NCBI GenBank assembly: GCA_030654075.1
Contig: JAURYB010000177.1
Span: forward strand, 1-36,406
DNA from: Bacteroidales bacterium
Lineage (GTDB): Bacteria > Bacteroidota > Bacteroidia > Bacteroidales > UBA4417
Reading direction: 5' to 3'
Length of the DNA stretch: 36,406 nt
The first letter of the stretch is position 1. Each line of letters starts with the position of its first letter. Below, in pieces: positions 1 to 9,615 of the stretch. A program made the position numbers and the translations under genes. The notes under the pieces were generated by a model. The model was given only the letters and a program-made list of their open reading frames with translations. It had not been told where the DNA came from and ran no database searches.

Positions 1-516
1 ACGACAAAGCTTATGCGTTGCTCAAATCTTTCATGCCTTGTATTGCGAGATGATACCTCCGGCATAGAAACACATCCTATTTTTATTAAGCCTTGAATTT
101 TTGTTACTTTATGTTCAAGCAAAAAGTAAGAGAAAAATGAAACAAATTAAAAATTCAAAAAAATGGAAGCTGGATTCATGATTAAGTGCAAGGGTTTTGG
201 CACCTTATTTCAGTTTTCCTTGCATTTGCTATTTCAAATATTGCTACAACGATATAATATACAATGGTTTAGTGGTTTTTCAGCAGACCCTAAATAGAAG
301 CCAGAGATTTTAATGAGAAATTCTAGTTTCGTTTTGAGGAAGTTATTTCGAAAGTTTCACTAATTCAAGTCGCATTCCTTATTCGCGCATTATTTTCTGC
401 TTTACGCAGAAATGCCTGGGGTTAAAAGTCGAATTGAATGAATTGTGCCCGCACACGTCTGAAATAAAGACGTGTACACATGAAGTTACTCAAAGTGTTG
501 ACACCGCATTTTATGT
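1..516. other. intergenic, no gene seen
   Basis: No convincing coding sequence is visible. It contains a short inverted repeat (TTACTTT at 104-110 with AAAGTAA at 123-129) and two hairpins described separately near its right end. The open frame that starts at 434 on the plus strand lies antisense to the end of the T9SS protein gene and has no coding character. Confidence 0.6.
394..475 (-). terminator. two hairpins after the T9SS protein gene
   Basis: Two perfect stem-loops lie just beyond the stop codon of the minus-strand gene ending at 517. The first has an 8-bp stem (ACACGTCT 453-460 with AGACGTGT 468-475, 7-nt loop). The second has a 7-bp stem (TTTCTGC 394-400 with GCAGAAA 406-412, 5-nt loop). 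Neither is followed by a clear T-run on the minus strand, so termination is inferred from position only. Confidence 0.4.
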
Positions 517-3111
517 TTATTTTTTAACAAATTTGGTCCCCGAAACCGACTTTCCTGTTTTGATGTTCAATACATATACACCTTTGGGAAATGACGAAAC
601 ATCAATGTTTGTTCTTTGGCCATCTTCATTTATCTTTTTCATAAGCTTTCCTTGTATGTTATATATTTCAATTACAGCCTGCCCGGGATTTTCAATAGTA
701 ATATGATCCATGGCAGGATTGGGATAGATAGTATAATCCCCAGCCCGAATAATTGGCACATTGGTATGTAATTCATCAAGAAGAACTTGAATTTCCTGCT
801 GATTTATAATTCTGTTGTATATCCTGATGTCATCAATCTGACCATTAAAAAAATCTGAAGTTATGGAAAAATAACTGCTGCCATTAAATCCATTATCCCA
901 TTCCTGCCCGATTGAGGCTTTGCTCGCTAACGTAATAACAGCATTGTTACCAAATTCCTGGCAAACTACCTGATTATCAGCATACAATCTACCTGAACTA
1001 CTTTTATCTAATGTAAGCGCAAAGAAATGCCAGTTGCTTGTGTTAATTTCAGGATAACTATATACGTTATTTGTCAGGGAGTCTCCATAATAAAACAAAT
1101 ATAATCCTTCCGATAATACTATAGAAATATTCTGCCCATTAACTATTTCTGTTTCCCTGTTCATTGAGAAAATTGACCCCTTCTGGAGACTATTTAATTT
1201 AATCCATCCCGTTACCGAATAGCTGTTAGTCGAATATAAGTTATCTATTATGCCATCAATTGCAATATAGTTATTCAACCCATTGAAATTATATGCGCTG
1301 TTTAGATTACCAAATCTATCCTGTGTCAATGATGCGCCAAAAACAGTACCATCATTTGCATTTCCACTTTCATCGTTTGCATTTCCATTAAACGGATAAT
1401 AGGCAACCAACCCATCTTCTATTTCTATTGAAAATTCCACTATATGGCTAAAATCCTTCCATTTATCAGCAGCCTGATATGCCACTTTGCTTCCCGTTGG
1501 CACATACAACGTACAGGTGGTTTTATTCACATAATTAAATACACTGTCCGACGCACTTAAATTAACCGGGATGATTGAATTTGCATAAATGGATGTCAAA
1601 TTACTGCACTTATAAAACGCATAACCCTTGATGGTAGTCACACTTGAAGGAATAGTAATTACAGCGAGGCCATTACAATTCTCAAAAGCCCAATCCTCAA
1701 TAGTTGTAACCGATGTTGGAATGCTAATGGAAGTTAAGTCCTGGCAATTAATAAAAGCATCAACTGCAATGGTTTGAACAGATGATGGAATTTCGTAATC
1801 ACCGGTTTTAAATGATGGGCAATACATAAGGCGGGCCATATTTTTATCAATCAGCACTCCTTCGGGACATATAAAACTGGAATTATCGGCACTCACCGTA
1901 ATAAATGCGCTTGAACCCGTAAATGCAAGATCGCCAATACTAGTAACTAACGGGGAAATATAAAAAGAAGTTAATTGATTGCACCATGTAAATGCCCAGG
2001 CTCCAATATTGGTAAGTAAAGATGATGAACTAAAAGATACTGACATTAAATTGTTGCAATTTAAAAATGCTTGATCACCTATAAACGTTACTGAAGATGG
2101 AATAGAAACTGCATTTAAACTTGTACAATCTCTAAAAGCTGCTTTCCCGATTAAAGAAATAGAAGCAGGGAAAATAAAAGTAGTCAGGCTTCTTTTCCCA
2201 ATCAGAGTAGTTGAGTTATAAAATGAGCGAACAGGCATTACATTTGCCGGATAATCAGTACTTGTTGTTGCATTGGATGTACCCTCCAAGCCTGAATAGG
2301 CTACCACTGTTGCCCCACTCAAATCAATTTCAGTCAGTAGTGGCATATCATCACGCATCGTTTTAAAATCGCGGGCATCTATAGTTCCTGTTAGCGTTAA
2401 TTTTGCGGTTTCATTTTTCTCAATAACCGATAATGTTGTGGATAAGCTTCCTGCTATGATGTTTACGGTTTTATTGGTGCTAGTCCGCGATAGTATAATT
2501 ATTGAGCCTGGTAAATCTTTACAATCTGAGGTTACTGTACCCGTTATGGTATTATTAGAATACACACAATTTACCAGCTGAATTTGATGCCAGCATTCTG
2601 ATCCATCCTGGGTTTCAAAAAAACCAACCACTTTCCCGTTTCTAACAAACATATGCCCAAGCCATGTATTAGGACTGGTTATTAATCCTGAAATGTCAGC
2701 CGTTACGATCAGACTCCCATAGCTGGAATTGGTAATTCCACCAGTCCAGGTGTCCGAAAGCGTTCCTGCATCAGGAATTTTTAACAGGTAGTGAATATTA
2801 TCTTCAAAACTAATTGAATCTGCGGTTATAAACTGTCCGTGAAGGTTATAGGTTTCTCCTCCAAAAGACAGGGAAACAGATAGATCTCCGATCGGTGACA
2901 CATAATAAGTTCCAATATTAGAATTGGTTACACCGCCATAAACCCCAAATTCGTTAACGTTACCGTTCCCATCAAAAATCATATAGGCATCCGGGTCAAA
3001 ATTTAAAACGTACCAGGGACCATTTAAAGAAGCGTTGGAATACTGTGCTAAAACCGGGTTTGCGCACAGGAACACAATGAATAATGCTGTAATTTCAATT
3101 AGCTTTTTCAT
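517..3111 (-). CDS. T9SS-secreted protein with BspA-type leucine-rich repeats and a LamG domain
   Basis: An 864-residue exported protein. Residues 1-22 form a signal peptide (hydrophobic core, ending ANPVLAQ). Residues about 23-200 are an uncharacterised beta-rich region. Residues about 305-520 carry repeats of the type 'IPSSVTxIGxxAFxxCxxL', the LRR_5/BspA family of cell-surface repeats. Residues about 562-790 begin GLVAYYPFNGNANDESG, the usual opening of a LamG/concanavalin-like domain. The last 73 residues (YPNP, then GxYxLxI, ending KFVKK) are a Por-type C-terminal sorting domain, so the protein should cross the outer membrane by type IX secretion and be surface-bound or released. An adhesion or glycan-binding role is inferred from the domains; no catalytic site is seen. 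It appears to be a single-gene transcript. Confidence 0.9.
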   Translation of the reverse strand: MKKLIEITALFIVFLCANPVLAQYSNASLNGPWYVLNFDPDAYMIFDGNGNVNEFGVYGGVTNSNIGTYYVSPIGDLSVSLSFGGETYNLHGQFITADSISFEDNIHYLLKIPDAGTLSDTWTGGITNSSYGSLIVTADISGLITSPNTWLGHMFVRNGKVVGFFETQDGSECWHQIQLVNCVYSNNTITGTVTSDCKDLPGSIIILSRTSTNKTVNIIAGSLSTTLSVIEKNETAKLTLTGTIDARDFKTMRDDMPLLTEIDLSGATVVAYSGLEGTSNATTSTDYPANVMPVRSFYNSTTLIGKRSLTTFIFPASISLIGKAAFRDCTSLNAVSIPSSVTFIGDQAFLNCNNLMSVSFSSSSLLTNIGAWAFTWCNQLTSFYISPLVTSIGDLAFTGSSAFITVSADNSSFICPEGVLIDKNMARLMYCPSFKTGDYEIPSSVQTIAVDAFINCQDLTSISIPTSVTTIEDWAFENCNGLAVITIPSSVTTIKGYAFYKCSNLTSIYANSIIPVNLSASDSVFNYVNKTTCTLYVPTGSKVAYQAADKWKDFSHIVEFSIEIEDGLVAYYPFNGNANDESGNANDGTVFGASLTQDRFGNLNSAYNFNGLNNYIAIDGIIDNLYSTNSYSVTGWIKLNSLQKGSIFSMNRETEIVNGQNISIVLSEGLYLFYYGDSLTNNVYSYPEINTSNWHFFALTLDKSSSGRLYADNQVVCQEFGNNAVITLASKASIGQEWDNGFNGSSYFSITSDFFNGQIDDIRIYNRIINQQEIQVLLDELHTNVPIIRAGDYTIYPNPAMDHITIENPGQAVIEIYNIQGKLMKKINEDGQRTNIDVSSFPKGVYVLNIKTGKSVSGTKFVKK

Positions 3112-3680
3112 AAAGTTGAGCGTTATAAGTTTGTATATTTATTTTGAAGAATTGACAATATAAACACGGAAAATGCTCAATCAATTTTAAAGAAATAGTG
3201 AGTAATAATTAACAGTCGGTAAAAAACAGATTATAAAACTCCGAAAATCTTCAAACTAATCAAGGTATTGTTCTCAATCAAATTTCGACAATGAATATAA
3301 TCTGACAAAAAGCTCTTATATCGAATTCTATTTGTCGAAGTTATTTGTATACCATCTCTGCAAGGCACATATGCCAGCTAGAAACAGATGTTTACTCAGG
3401 ATAAAAATCTAGCAATTTTATATAAATACAAATATATAGCATAAATAGATAAATGGTTTAAGTTAGGAGTAATATTTATTATTTTAGCATTGTTTGCCTT
3501 TTTAACTGCATCATTGAATGAATGTTATTGGAAATATAACACAATTAAAATAAAAATTAAGTCACATTAAGATTAATGAAAAACTTCGCCGATCTCGGAG
3601 AGAACAATTTAATGAGAGTGATTTTATGATTAACTTGTTAAAATGTAATCATAAGAATTCAAAGTTAACATATCTCTATT
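3112..3680. other. 569-bp AT-rich gap, no gene seen
   Basis: Very AT-rich, with stops in all frames. No hairpin with a T-run, no TAnnTTTG box on the minus strand and no heptad array were found. It must hold the promoter of the T9SS protein gene, which I could not place. Confidence 0.55.
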
Positions 3681-5456
3681 TTACCCTGCGAATTGCAATC
3701 CACTCAAATTCCGGTACAATCCATCCTGCACAAGCAGAAGCTGCTCATGCGTTCCCTGCTCAATAATACGCCCGTTTTCTAAAACCAAAATATTATCTGC
3801 CTGCCGGATGGTTGAAAGCCTGTGGGCAATTACGATGGAAGTCCGTCCTTTCATCAGTTTTTCGAGCGCATCCTGAACCAGGCGTTCTGACTCTGAATCC
3901 AGCGAAGAAGTAGCTTCGTCCAGGATCAGTATTTTCGGATCTTTAAGCACAGCACGGGCAATGGCTATGCGTTGCCGCTGACCACCCGAAAGCTGGGTTC
4001 CTCGCTCACCTACCAGCGTATCCAATCCTTCAGGAAACTGGCTGATAAAGTCCCAGGCATTGGCTTTGCGGGCTGCTTCTATAATCATTTCCTCGGTAGA
4101 TCCGGTTTTTCCGTAAGCAATATTCTCGCGTATGGTTCCTCCAAAAAGGAAAATATCCTGTGGCACAATTGCCATCTGGCTGCGCAATGCCGAAATTGGA
4201 ATACCCTGGTTATCTCTTTCATCAAACAGAATATGACCTTGCGTTGGTTCGTAAAGCCTAAGCAAAAGAGAAACAAATGTCGATTTCCCGGCACCGCTTG
4301 GTCCGACGAGGGCTACCAGTGTATCCGGCTTTATGGTTACACTAATTTGTTTCAAAACCTCAGTTTCAGTTCTTGTTGGATAATGGAATGAAAGAGCATC
4401 AAACCTTATATTTCCATGAAGCACCTGTTCCGGTGGCAGCGAAGTAATTTCAGCTACTTCTTCCACTGGTTCATTAAATATTTCGAGCAGATCTTCGGTT
4501 GCGCCGATAAATTTCTGAACACGGGCAAATACATCGGCCATTCCGCCTATTGTTCCGCCGATAAACATCGAATAAATCACAAACGAGAATAATTCGCCGG
4601 TTGCAAGTTCGCCGGTTGCCAGCAGATGAGCTCCTTTCCAGATCACGGCTACCATAGCGCCAAAAAGTCCAAGAATGGTGAACGATGAAAACGCACCGCG
4701 TAGCTTCCCGTTTTTAATCCCGGTTTGCGCAATCTCAACAGTTTTCTGCTTGTAACGCAGCATCTCAAAAAACTCGTTGGTAAAAGCTTTCACACTTTGT
4801 ATTCCCTGCAAAGTTTCTTCGACGATAACATTTGAATCTGCTACCTGCTTTTGTGCCTGCTTGCTTAGTTTACGGATATAACGCCCGAAAAGAACAACCA
4901 GAATCATTATTACAGGTAATATCATCAACATGAAAAGCGTTAGTTTTAACGATGTTATCATCATCAAAGTAATACCTCCGACAATAATGATAATCTGTCG
5001 CAAAAACTCAGCCAGCGTGCTTGTAAGCGCATCCTGCAACAAGGTAATATCCGACGAAATCCGGCTGTTCAACTCCCCTACCCTGCGAAACTGGAAAAAT
5101 TTCATGGGTAAGCGGATCAGGTGGTTAAACGTATGTTGCCGGAGATCAGCCAGCGTTTTTTCAGCTACACGCACAAAAAGAAATATCCTGAAATAAGAAA
5201 AAACAGATTGACCAACAAGAACAGCAATCAATATCAGGGCAATTCGATTAATTTCCTGAGCCAGCTTCCCCTGGTTACCAAGATCGACTAACTGTCCCAA
5301 TAGCTTTGGAAATATCAGACTGGCGCTGCTTGATCCCAGCAGGAAAAGCAATCCTAATCCGTATTCGTATTTGTATGGCTTTATATAACTGTAAAGCGTA
5401 AAAAGCTTGCGTAAACCTGGAAGAGTTATTTTTGTTTTGTGTACTTCGGAATCCAT
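3681..5456 (-). CDS. ABC transporter, fused permease and ATPase half-transporter (MsbA/ABCB type)
   Basis: The start is the ATG giving MDSEVHKTKI, which removes an upstream in-frame extension with no ATG-proximal support; this gives about 591 residues. The N-terminal half has hydrophobic segments typical of the six-helix type-IV exporter fold. The C-terminal ATPase has Walker A (GPSGAGKST), the Q-loop region (IVPQDIFLF), the ABC signature (LSGGQRQRIAIARA), Walker B with its glutamate (ILILDEATSSLD) and the H-loop (IAHRLST), so it should be an active homodimeric exporter in the inner membrane. Lipid A/phospholipid flipping (MsbA) is possible, but many paralogues in this phylum carry other hydrophobic substrates, so no symbol is given. 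Confidence 0.9.
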   Translation of the reverse strand: MDSEVHKTKITLPGLRKLFTLYSYIKPYKYEYGLGLLFLLGSSSASLIFPKLLGQLVDLGNQGKLAQEINRIALILIAVLVGQSVFSYFRIFLFVRVAEKTLADLRQHTFNHLIRLPMKFFQFRRVGELNSRISSDITLLQDALTSTLAEFLRQIIIIVGGITLMMITSLKLTLFMLMILPVIMILVVLFGRYIRKLSKQAQKQVADSNVIVEETLQGIQSVKAFTNEFFEMLRYKQKTVEIAQTGIKNGKLRGAFSSFTILGLFGAMVAVIWKGAHLLATGELATGELFSFVIYSMFIGGTIGGMADVFARVQKFIGATEDLLEIFNEPVEEVAEITSLPPEQVLHGNIRFDALSFHYPTRTETEVLKQISVTIKPDTLVALVGPSGAGKSTFVSLLLRLYEPTQGHILFDERDNQGIPISALRSQMAIVPQDIFLFGGTIRENIAYGKTGSTEEMIIEAARKANAWDFISQFPEGLDTLVGERGTQLSGGQRQRIAIARAVLKDPKILILDEATSSLDSESERLVQDALEKLMKGRTSIVIAHRLSTIRQADNILVLENGRIIEQGTHEQLLLVQDGLYRNLSGLQFAG

Positions 5457-5829
5457 CAATATTTCATTAAAAAAAGTAAAGGTACAAACTGTTATAATAA
5501 ACACTTATCAGGATGCTTAAGTTCATAATGATACTAAAGCATTAGACACAAATTAAACCGCGGATAAAACGGGGAAAATGGATTTTGACAGATTTTTCAA
5601 TTCATTCATTGAAGAATCCGATTTCACTTAAGTTTTCCTCACTTAAGCAGGAAGAAAATTGATGATAGCTGCAAGATTAATAATTATCAGAATTTTAAAA
5701 CACTTTGCATAAGCAAAAAAATACCCGGTCAATAAAACCGGGTAATAGTCTAAACCAAACTGATGGAGATTTATATGAACTAATTTATTATTAATCAGAT
5801 CAATAAGCCTAACTCTTTCAATAAATTTA
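5457..5829. other. gap between OmpA-like gene and ABC transporter
   Basis: Holds a good minus-strand intrinsic terminator (listed separately) for the OmpA-like gene. The rest is AT-rich, with no supported gene; the 65-codon minus-strand open frame through it contains the terminator and overlaps the end of the OmpA gene. Confidence 0.55.
5714..5744 (-). terminator. intrinsic terminator of the OmpA-like gene
   Basis: Perfect 8-bp stem, TACCCGGT (5722-5729) with ACCGGGTA (5737-5744), and a 7-nt loop. On the minus strand it is followed by seven T residues (plus-strand A-run 5715-5721). It lies about 85 nt after the stop codon of the gene ending at 5830. Confidence 0.85.
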
Positions 5830-7167
5830 TTATCTGACAATTATAATTTCTACTCTGCGATTATTCGCTCTTCCCTTACTGGTAGCATTTGTATCTACAG
5901 GACGAGTTTCTCCATATCCTGTTGCCGTTATATTACCGGCATCAATACCATTTTTTATGAAATAATTTCTGATACTATTAGCTCTGTCCTTTGATAATTT
6001 TTGATTATAACCAGCCGGACCATTGCTATCAGCATGACCTTCAATACTAAATTTAGCATCACTATTCTCTTTCATAACAGCAACAATTTCGAGCAATTTA
6101 GCATAAGAATCACTTCTAAGACTTGATTTGTTAAAATCAAATAATATTGTTCCGGTAAAATCGATTATTTGTTTTTCAGCTACGACAGGCTTTATTTCCG
6201 GACAACCATTATTAGAAGCAGGTCCAATTTCAGTTGGACATTTATCATCTTTATCTAAAACACCATCCCCATCAGTATCTGGCCAGGGACAACCTTTATT
6301 GGCTGCAATGCCGGCAACTTGAGGACAGGCGTCAACATTATCAGCAATGCCGTCACCATCTGTATCTGGACAACCGTTAAATCCTGCTAAACCAGCAATG
6401 TCAGGGCATGCATCATCTTTATCAGCAATTCCGTCACCATCCTTGTCAGGACAACCTTTTAAGGCAGCTAAACCTGCAATGTCAGGACAAGCATCGTCTT
6501 TGTCAGCAATACCATCATTATCTGAGTCAGGACACCCATTTAATTTAGCTAAACCTGCTATAGTAGGGCAAGCGTCATCTTTGTCAGCAATACCGTCTTT
6601 ATCTGTGTCCTTTGCACCAAATCTCCAGACTAAACCTGTAGAATGCTGCCAATGATTTGTTTGTAAAGGGAAATCGACAAATACGTGTTTCGCAACGGTT
6701 TGAAAATTCCAACCAAGATGTTTAGTGAACCAGAGGTTAAAACCAGCGCCACTGTTGAATGTCCCGGTTCCTTTCGAATCAATCCATGTACATCCTCCTC
6801 CGAGAAGTAGATATGGATCAAAAAAACCTGTCTGACCAATAATGCTGTTTAAATTATATTTAAAATTACCATCCAACGCTACATATGAAAGTCCAGTAAT
6901 TTCCACTCCTGCATTTTTAGTTATTTTATTTAATGTTGCAGCGGCTTCAAATGAAAAACCTTTAGCAATATATCTTCCTGCATTTATTTTTGTCACAGCA
7001 GGAATTGCATTCCATTCCTTGATTTTAAATAATTTGCTTTTATTGTCCGGATTATTGACAAAGTTAATTCCAAGTCCCAGTATCCAAGGCTTTTTAGCAT
7101 CCTGTGCCTGCATATTCGTGGCACTACAAATCATCAGGCCAAGAATAAATAATGTTATTTTTTTCAT
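5830..7167 (-). CDS. outer-membrane OmpA-family protein with thrombospondin type-3 repeats
   Basis: The start at the second ATG gives a clean signal peptide (MKKITLFILGLMICSATNMQAQ) and 445 residues. Residues about 23-190 resemble an outer-membrane beta-barrel. Five repeats of about 27 residues then follow, each with the calcium-binding pattern DxDxDGIxDxxDxCP and ending GCP. The C-terminal 110 residues are an OmpA peptidoglycan-binding domain (FDFNKSSL, the EGHADSNG loop, the LSKDRANSIRNYFIKNGI helix, the GETRP turn and RANNRRVEI end). It probably anchors the outer membrane to peptidoglycan, as major OmpA/OprF-like proteins do. It is monocistronic with its own terminator. Confidence 0.92.
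   Translation of the reverse strand: MKKITLFILGLMICSATNMQAQDAKKPWILGLGINFVNNPDNKSKLFKIKEWNAIPAVTKINAGRYIAKGFSFEAAATLNKITKNAGVEITGLSYVALDGNFKYNLNSIIGQTGFFDPYLLLGGGCTWIDSKGTGTFNSGAGFNLWFTKHLGWNFQTVAKHVFVDFPLQTNHWQHSTGLVWRFGAKDTDKDGIADKDDACPTIAGLAKLNGCPDSDNDGIADKDDACPDIAGLAALKGCPDKDGDGIADKDDACPDIAGLAGFNGCPDTDGDGIADNVDACPQVAGIAANKGCPWPDTDGDGVLDKDDKCPTEIGPASNNGCPEIKPVVAEKQIIDFTGTILFDFNKSSLRSDSYAKLLEIVAVMKENSDAKFSIEGHADSNGPAGYNQKLSKDRANSIRNYFIKNGIDAGNITATGYGETRPVDTNATSKGRANNRRVEIIIVR
6199..6609 (-). repeat. five in-gene tandem repeats (TSP3 units, about 81 bp)
   Basis: The five thrombospondin type-3 repeats of the OmpA-like protein are visible at DNA level as a recurring unit of about 81 bp encoding DGIADKDDACP followed by a glycine/alanine spacer and GCP. 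The inner units are most alike; the fourth and fifth diverge (NVDACP, KDDKCP) and are separated by two extra residues. The copy number could vary between strains. Confidence 0.8.
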
Positions 7168-7496
7168 TTCCCTATATTTCATTTTTCAAAGGCCGTAAAA
7201 TTACTGTAGATTTATAACACGGCAAACACAAATCAGATAAAACTCGCCAAAATATTCAGAAATATAGTAATTATTGACAAAGCTGTAGTTCTGTCAACCT
7301 GGTTTTCATTTTGACTGATAAAAATAAAAGCCGGAAATAGGAAGCAATTCCTGGAATGATGCAGGGAAATTATAAGGGCCTAAAATAACCACCTGGATGT
7401 AGCTGACAAAAATACTTGCATCAACCTAAGTTATTATATTGTTCTGGCAATCTAATGATAATGCAATAAATATTAGAACACAGCGAATAATTCTCC
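7168..7496. other. gap between serpin and OmpA-like genes
   Basis: AT-rich, with no gene. Only weak structures were seen, such as TTGACA...TGTCAA near 7273-7300 and a short GGAA/TTCC hairpin downstream of the serpin stop. The OmpA promoter must be here, but no clear box was found. Confidence 0.45.
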
Positions 7497-8744
7497 CTAT
7501 AAATTCGGATTCATTACTGTTCCGATAAATAATATCGTTCCTGTCGATTTTTCCTGGATAAAATAAACAAAGGGCCTGTTAATAGTGAAATAATAAGTTT
7601 GATCGGGTCCGACTGAAGTAACACCAACTTCAACAGCAGTAACCGCCGCTGCTTCAGTACCTTCTTCATTGGTTTCGATATACGTTTTATGGATGACCCG
7701 CGAAATATAAAGCCCGCCATCTGAATTAATCCGTGTAAAATCAGCATTATTCGGATCGAAAGCTACTCCCATTCCCATATCGGAAAGTATTGGCTTCATT
7801 TGTTTTTCATTATACTCATACTTGAATTTGGGAAGTTGTAACTGAATATCTTTATGCGAAAATTGAGTGCTCCAGGTATTCCAGTTTGCCTGCGAAAGCT
7901 GGGTGATTACATCACTAACAGTTTTGCCTGCATCCGGCAAAAGGATCGACATCACATAATTTCCCTGGTTATAAGGCAGTTCCACAGCTGTAAATCCTGA
8001 TCCTGAATAAAATGGCAGTGTCTCATGCTGTGTCATTGATGCAACCTGTAATTCAGTTCCATTATACAGGTAAAAAGACTTCTGTTCGGTTTTATCTTTC
8101 TCAAACTGGTATTTCCACTGTCCTTTAAAATACACCGCATTTATAAGATACATTACTGCTTCAGCAGGAATTTCATCAATAACTTTTGGTATCAGCATGT
8201 TGGTTTTTTCGTTTACCCAGTCGTTTATCAATTGAACAGCAGTCGGGCTTGAAAAATCCAATGGCGTTACGCTGGCATCAAAATACTGTTGATTTGCCTG
8301 GATAAATGCCTGTTCGACATTGAATGCATTATGGTACCATATTGAATTGGCAATCTGTAGTTTCACCTTCGGATCGAGTCCGCTGAAAGTTTCAATAATA
8401 TATTTATAGGATTCATTAATTGCAGTATCACTCATTCCTGCAAATCCCAATGTATTAGTCATAGCTTCGAGAGTTCCGTTGGCAGCTCCGTTTCGGGTCA
8501 TACCCAAAGCCATACTTACGCTTAGCGGTGAAACCATCATGTTTGTTTCAGCTCCTGAAATCTCAGTTACTTTTTTGAAAAACTCAAATCCGAATGCATT
8601 GCTGGTATTGATCAACTGTTTTTGCTTTTCAGTAAGATTTACCTGCTTAAATTCACCGGAAGTATTGTCAATGTTTTCTTTTTTGCATGAGAAAATGAGA
8701 GATAAAATACTTATAACTGCGATTATTAAAAGAAGCTGTTTCAT
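7497..8744 (-). CDS. serpin-family serine protease inhibitor, lipoprotein
   Basis: 415 residues, close to the usual serpin length. The N-terminus is a lipoprotein signal (LSLIFSC lipobox, then KKEN), so the protein should be lipid-anchored in the envelope. Serpin hallmarks are present: the NPFxxSxxMALGMTxNGA-like helix region (MMVSPLSVSMALGMTRNGA), the breach/hinge stretch EEGTEAAAVTAV just before the reactive loop, and the C-terminal signature NRPFVYFIQEKSTGTILFIG. The small-residue hinge (G-T-E-A-A-A) is that of inhibitory serpins, so loop insertion and covalent trapping of a protease are expected. Counting from the hinge puts P1 near Thr/Ser in VGVTSVG, but this cannot be fixed without alignment. 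Possible roles are defence against host or community proteases or control of an own secreted protease. Confidence 0.93.
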   Translation of the reverse strand: MKQLLLIIAVISILSLIFSCKKENIDNTSGEFKQVNLTEKQKQLINTSNAFGFEFFKKVTEISGAETNMMVSPLSVSMALGMTRNGAANGTLEAMTNTLGFAGMSDTAINESYKYIIETFSGLDPKVKLQIANSIWYHNAFNVEQAFIQANQQYFDASVTPLDFSSPTAVQLINDWVNEKTNMLIPKVIDEIPAEAVMYLINAVYFKGQWKYQFEKDKTEQKSFYLYNGTELQVASMTQHETLPFYSGSGFTAVELPYNQGNYVMSILLPDAGKTVSDVITQLSQANWNTWSTQFSHKDIQLQLPKFKYEYNEKQMKPILSDMGMGVAFDPNNADFTRINSDGGLYISRVIHKTYIETNEEGTEAAAVTAVEVGVTSVGPDQTYYFTINRPFVYFIQEKSTGTILFIGTVMNPNL

Positions 8745-8835
8745 TGCGAATAAATTTAGTTTACCTGGTAAAGGGACAATTCAGAACAAAAAGGTTGCAT
8801 AGCCGCCACGCTAAACTCAATTTGAATTCCCTTTT

Positions 8836-8887
8836 GGGTGCAGCGATTTCCAATCGCTGTATTATTTTTTATGCGAATAAAAATCGC
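8836..8887 (+). repeat. REP-like hairpins upstream of rayT
   Basis: One intact unit: GGGTG (8836-8840), then a perfect 8-bp stem CAGCGATT (8841-8848) / AATCGCTG (8852-8859) with a 3-nt loop. A second, decayed unit follows (GCGA 8873-8876 with TCGC 8884-8887). They match the units of the array at 9569-9829, so the transposase gene is flanked by REPs on both sides. Confidence 0.8.
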
Positions 8888-8928
8888 TCTCGTAATTTTG
8901 TAAATTGCATTACTATTTCTGATTGATT

Positions 8929-9615
8929 ATGGAGAAAAAAGAATCATACAGACATATTCTACCCCATTTCCAACAGCCTGGTCAATCCTATTTTGTAACA
9001 TGGAGCTTACATGGCGCAATTCCACCAAAGGCATTAGCACGTTATAGTTTGGAATTGGATATGCTTAAATCTCAAATCAAGTTTCTCGAACAACAAAAAC
9101 CTGATCTTTCTGAAATTGAAAAAATCAAACAGGAGTATTACTCAATAAGGAGACAATATATCAAAGCTTATGATGATCTTTTAGACTTAGACAGAAATCC
9201 GGAAATCAATTTGTCAAAACCTGAAAATCTTGAGATTATGATTGGTTCGTTACAATTCTGGGAAGGAAAGAGATTACAAAATATTGCTTTCACTATTATG
9301 CCTAATCATGTTCATTGGGTTGTTAAACTTTTTGATAAAGACAGTGCCGAAAATCCTGTGTACCTGCAGGATATTTTACAATCGGTTAAACGGCATTCAT
9401 CAAATAAAATTAACAAGGCTGAAAACAGATCGGGTACGCTCTGGCAAAAAGAAAGCTTCGATACCACTATCAGAAACGATAAACATTTGTATTCTGCTGT
9501 AAAGTACACTCTGAACAATCCGGTAAAGGCAGGCCTGGTAACCGATTGGAGAGACTGGAAAGGTACCTGGGTGCAGCGATTTTTAATCGCTGATTTCGGG
9601 TCCAGCGATTTTTAA
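8929..9615 (+). CDS. rayT: REP-associated tyrosine transposase (Y1/HUH family, RayT)
   Basis: About 228 residues from the ATG giving MEKKESYRHILPHFQQ; an upstream in-frame TTG is less likely. It opens with the family pattern HFQQPGQSYFVTWSLHG, has the metal-binding HUH motif in IMPNHVHWVV, and has the expected catalytic tyrosine in VKYTLNNPVKAGLV. RayT proteins are single-strand endonucleases thought to move or maintain REP hairpins, and the gene is surrounded by such hairpins. The last 14 codons (VQRF...SSDF) are made of two REP units: the first unit is wholly coding and the stop codon lies inside the second. The ancestral C-terminus was therefore probably lost or extended by REP insertion. 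It is convergent with argS. Confidence 0.9.
   Translation: MEKKESYRHILPHFQQPGQSYFVTWSLHGAIPPKALARYSLELDMLKSQIKFLEQQKPDLSEIEKIKQEYYSIRRQYIKAYDDLLDLDRNPEINLSKPENLEIMIGSLQFWEGKRLQNIAFTIMPNHVHWVVKLFDKDSAENPVYLQDILQSVKRHSSNKINKAENRSGTLWQKESFDTTIRNDKHLYSAVKYTLNNPVKAGLVTDWRDWKGTWVQRFLIADFGSSDF

Noticed and set aside
434..706. 90-codon plus-strand open frame
   Set aside because: Antisense to the conserved sorting domain of the T9SS protein and running through a hairpin; no coding features.
5643..5840. 65-codon minus-strand open frame after the OmpA-like gene
   Set aside because: It contains the intrinsic terminator of that gene and overlaps its stop codon; no family likeness.
6347..6655. Plus-strand repetitive open frame (SGQASSLSAIPS repeats)
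   Set aside because: Simply the antisense of the thrombospondin type-3 repeats in the OmpA-like gene.
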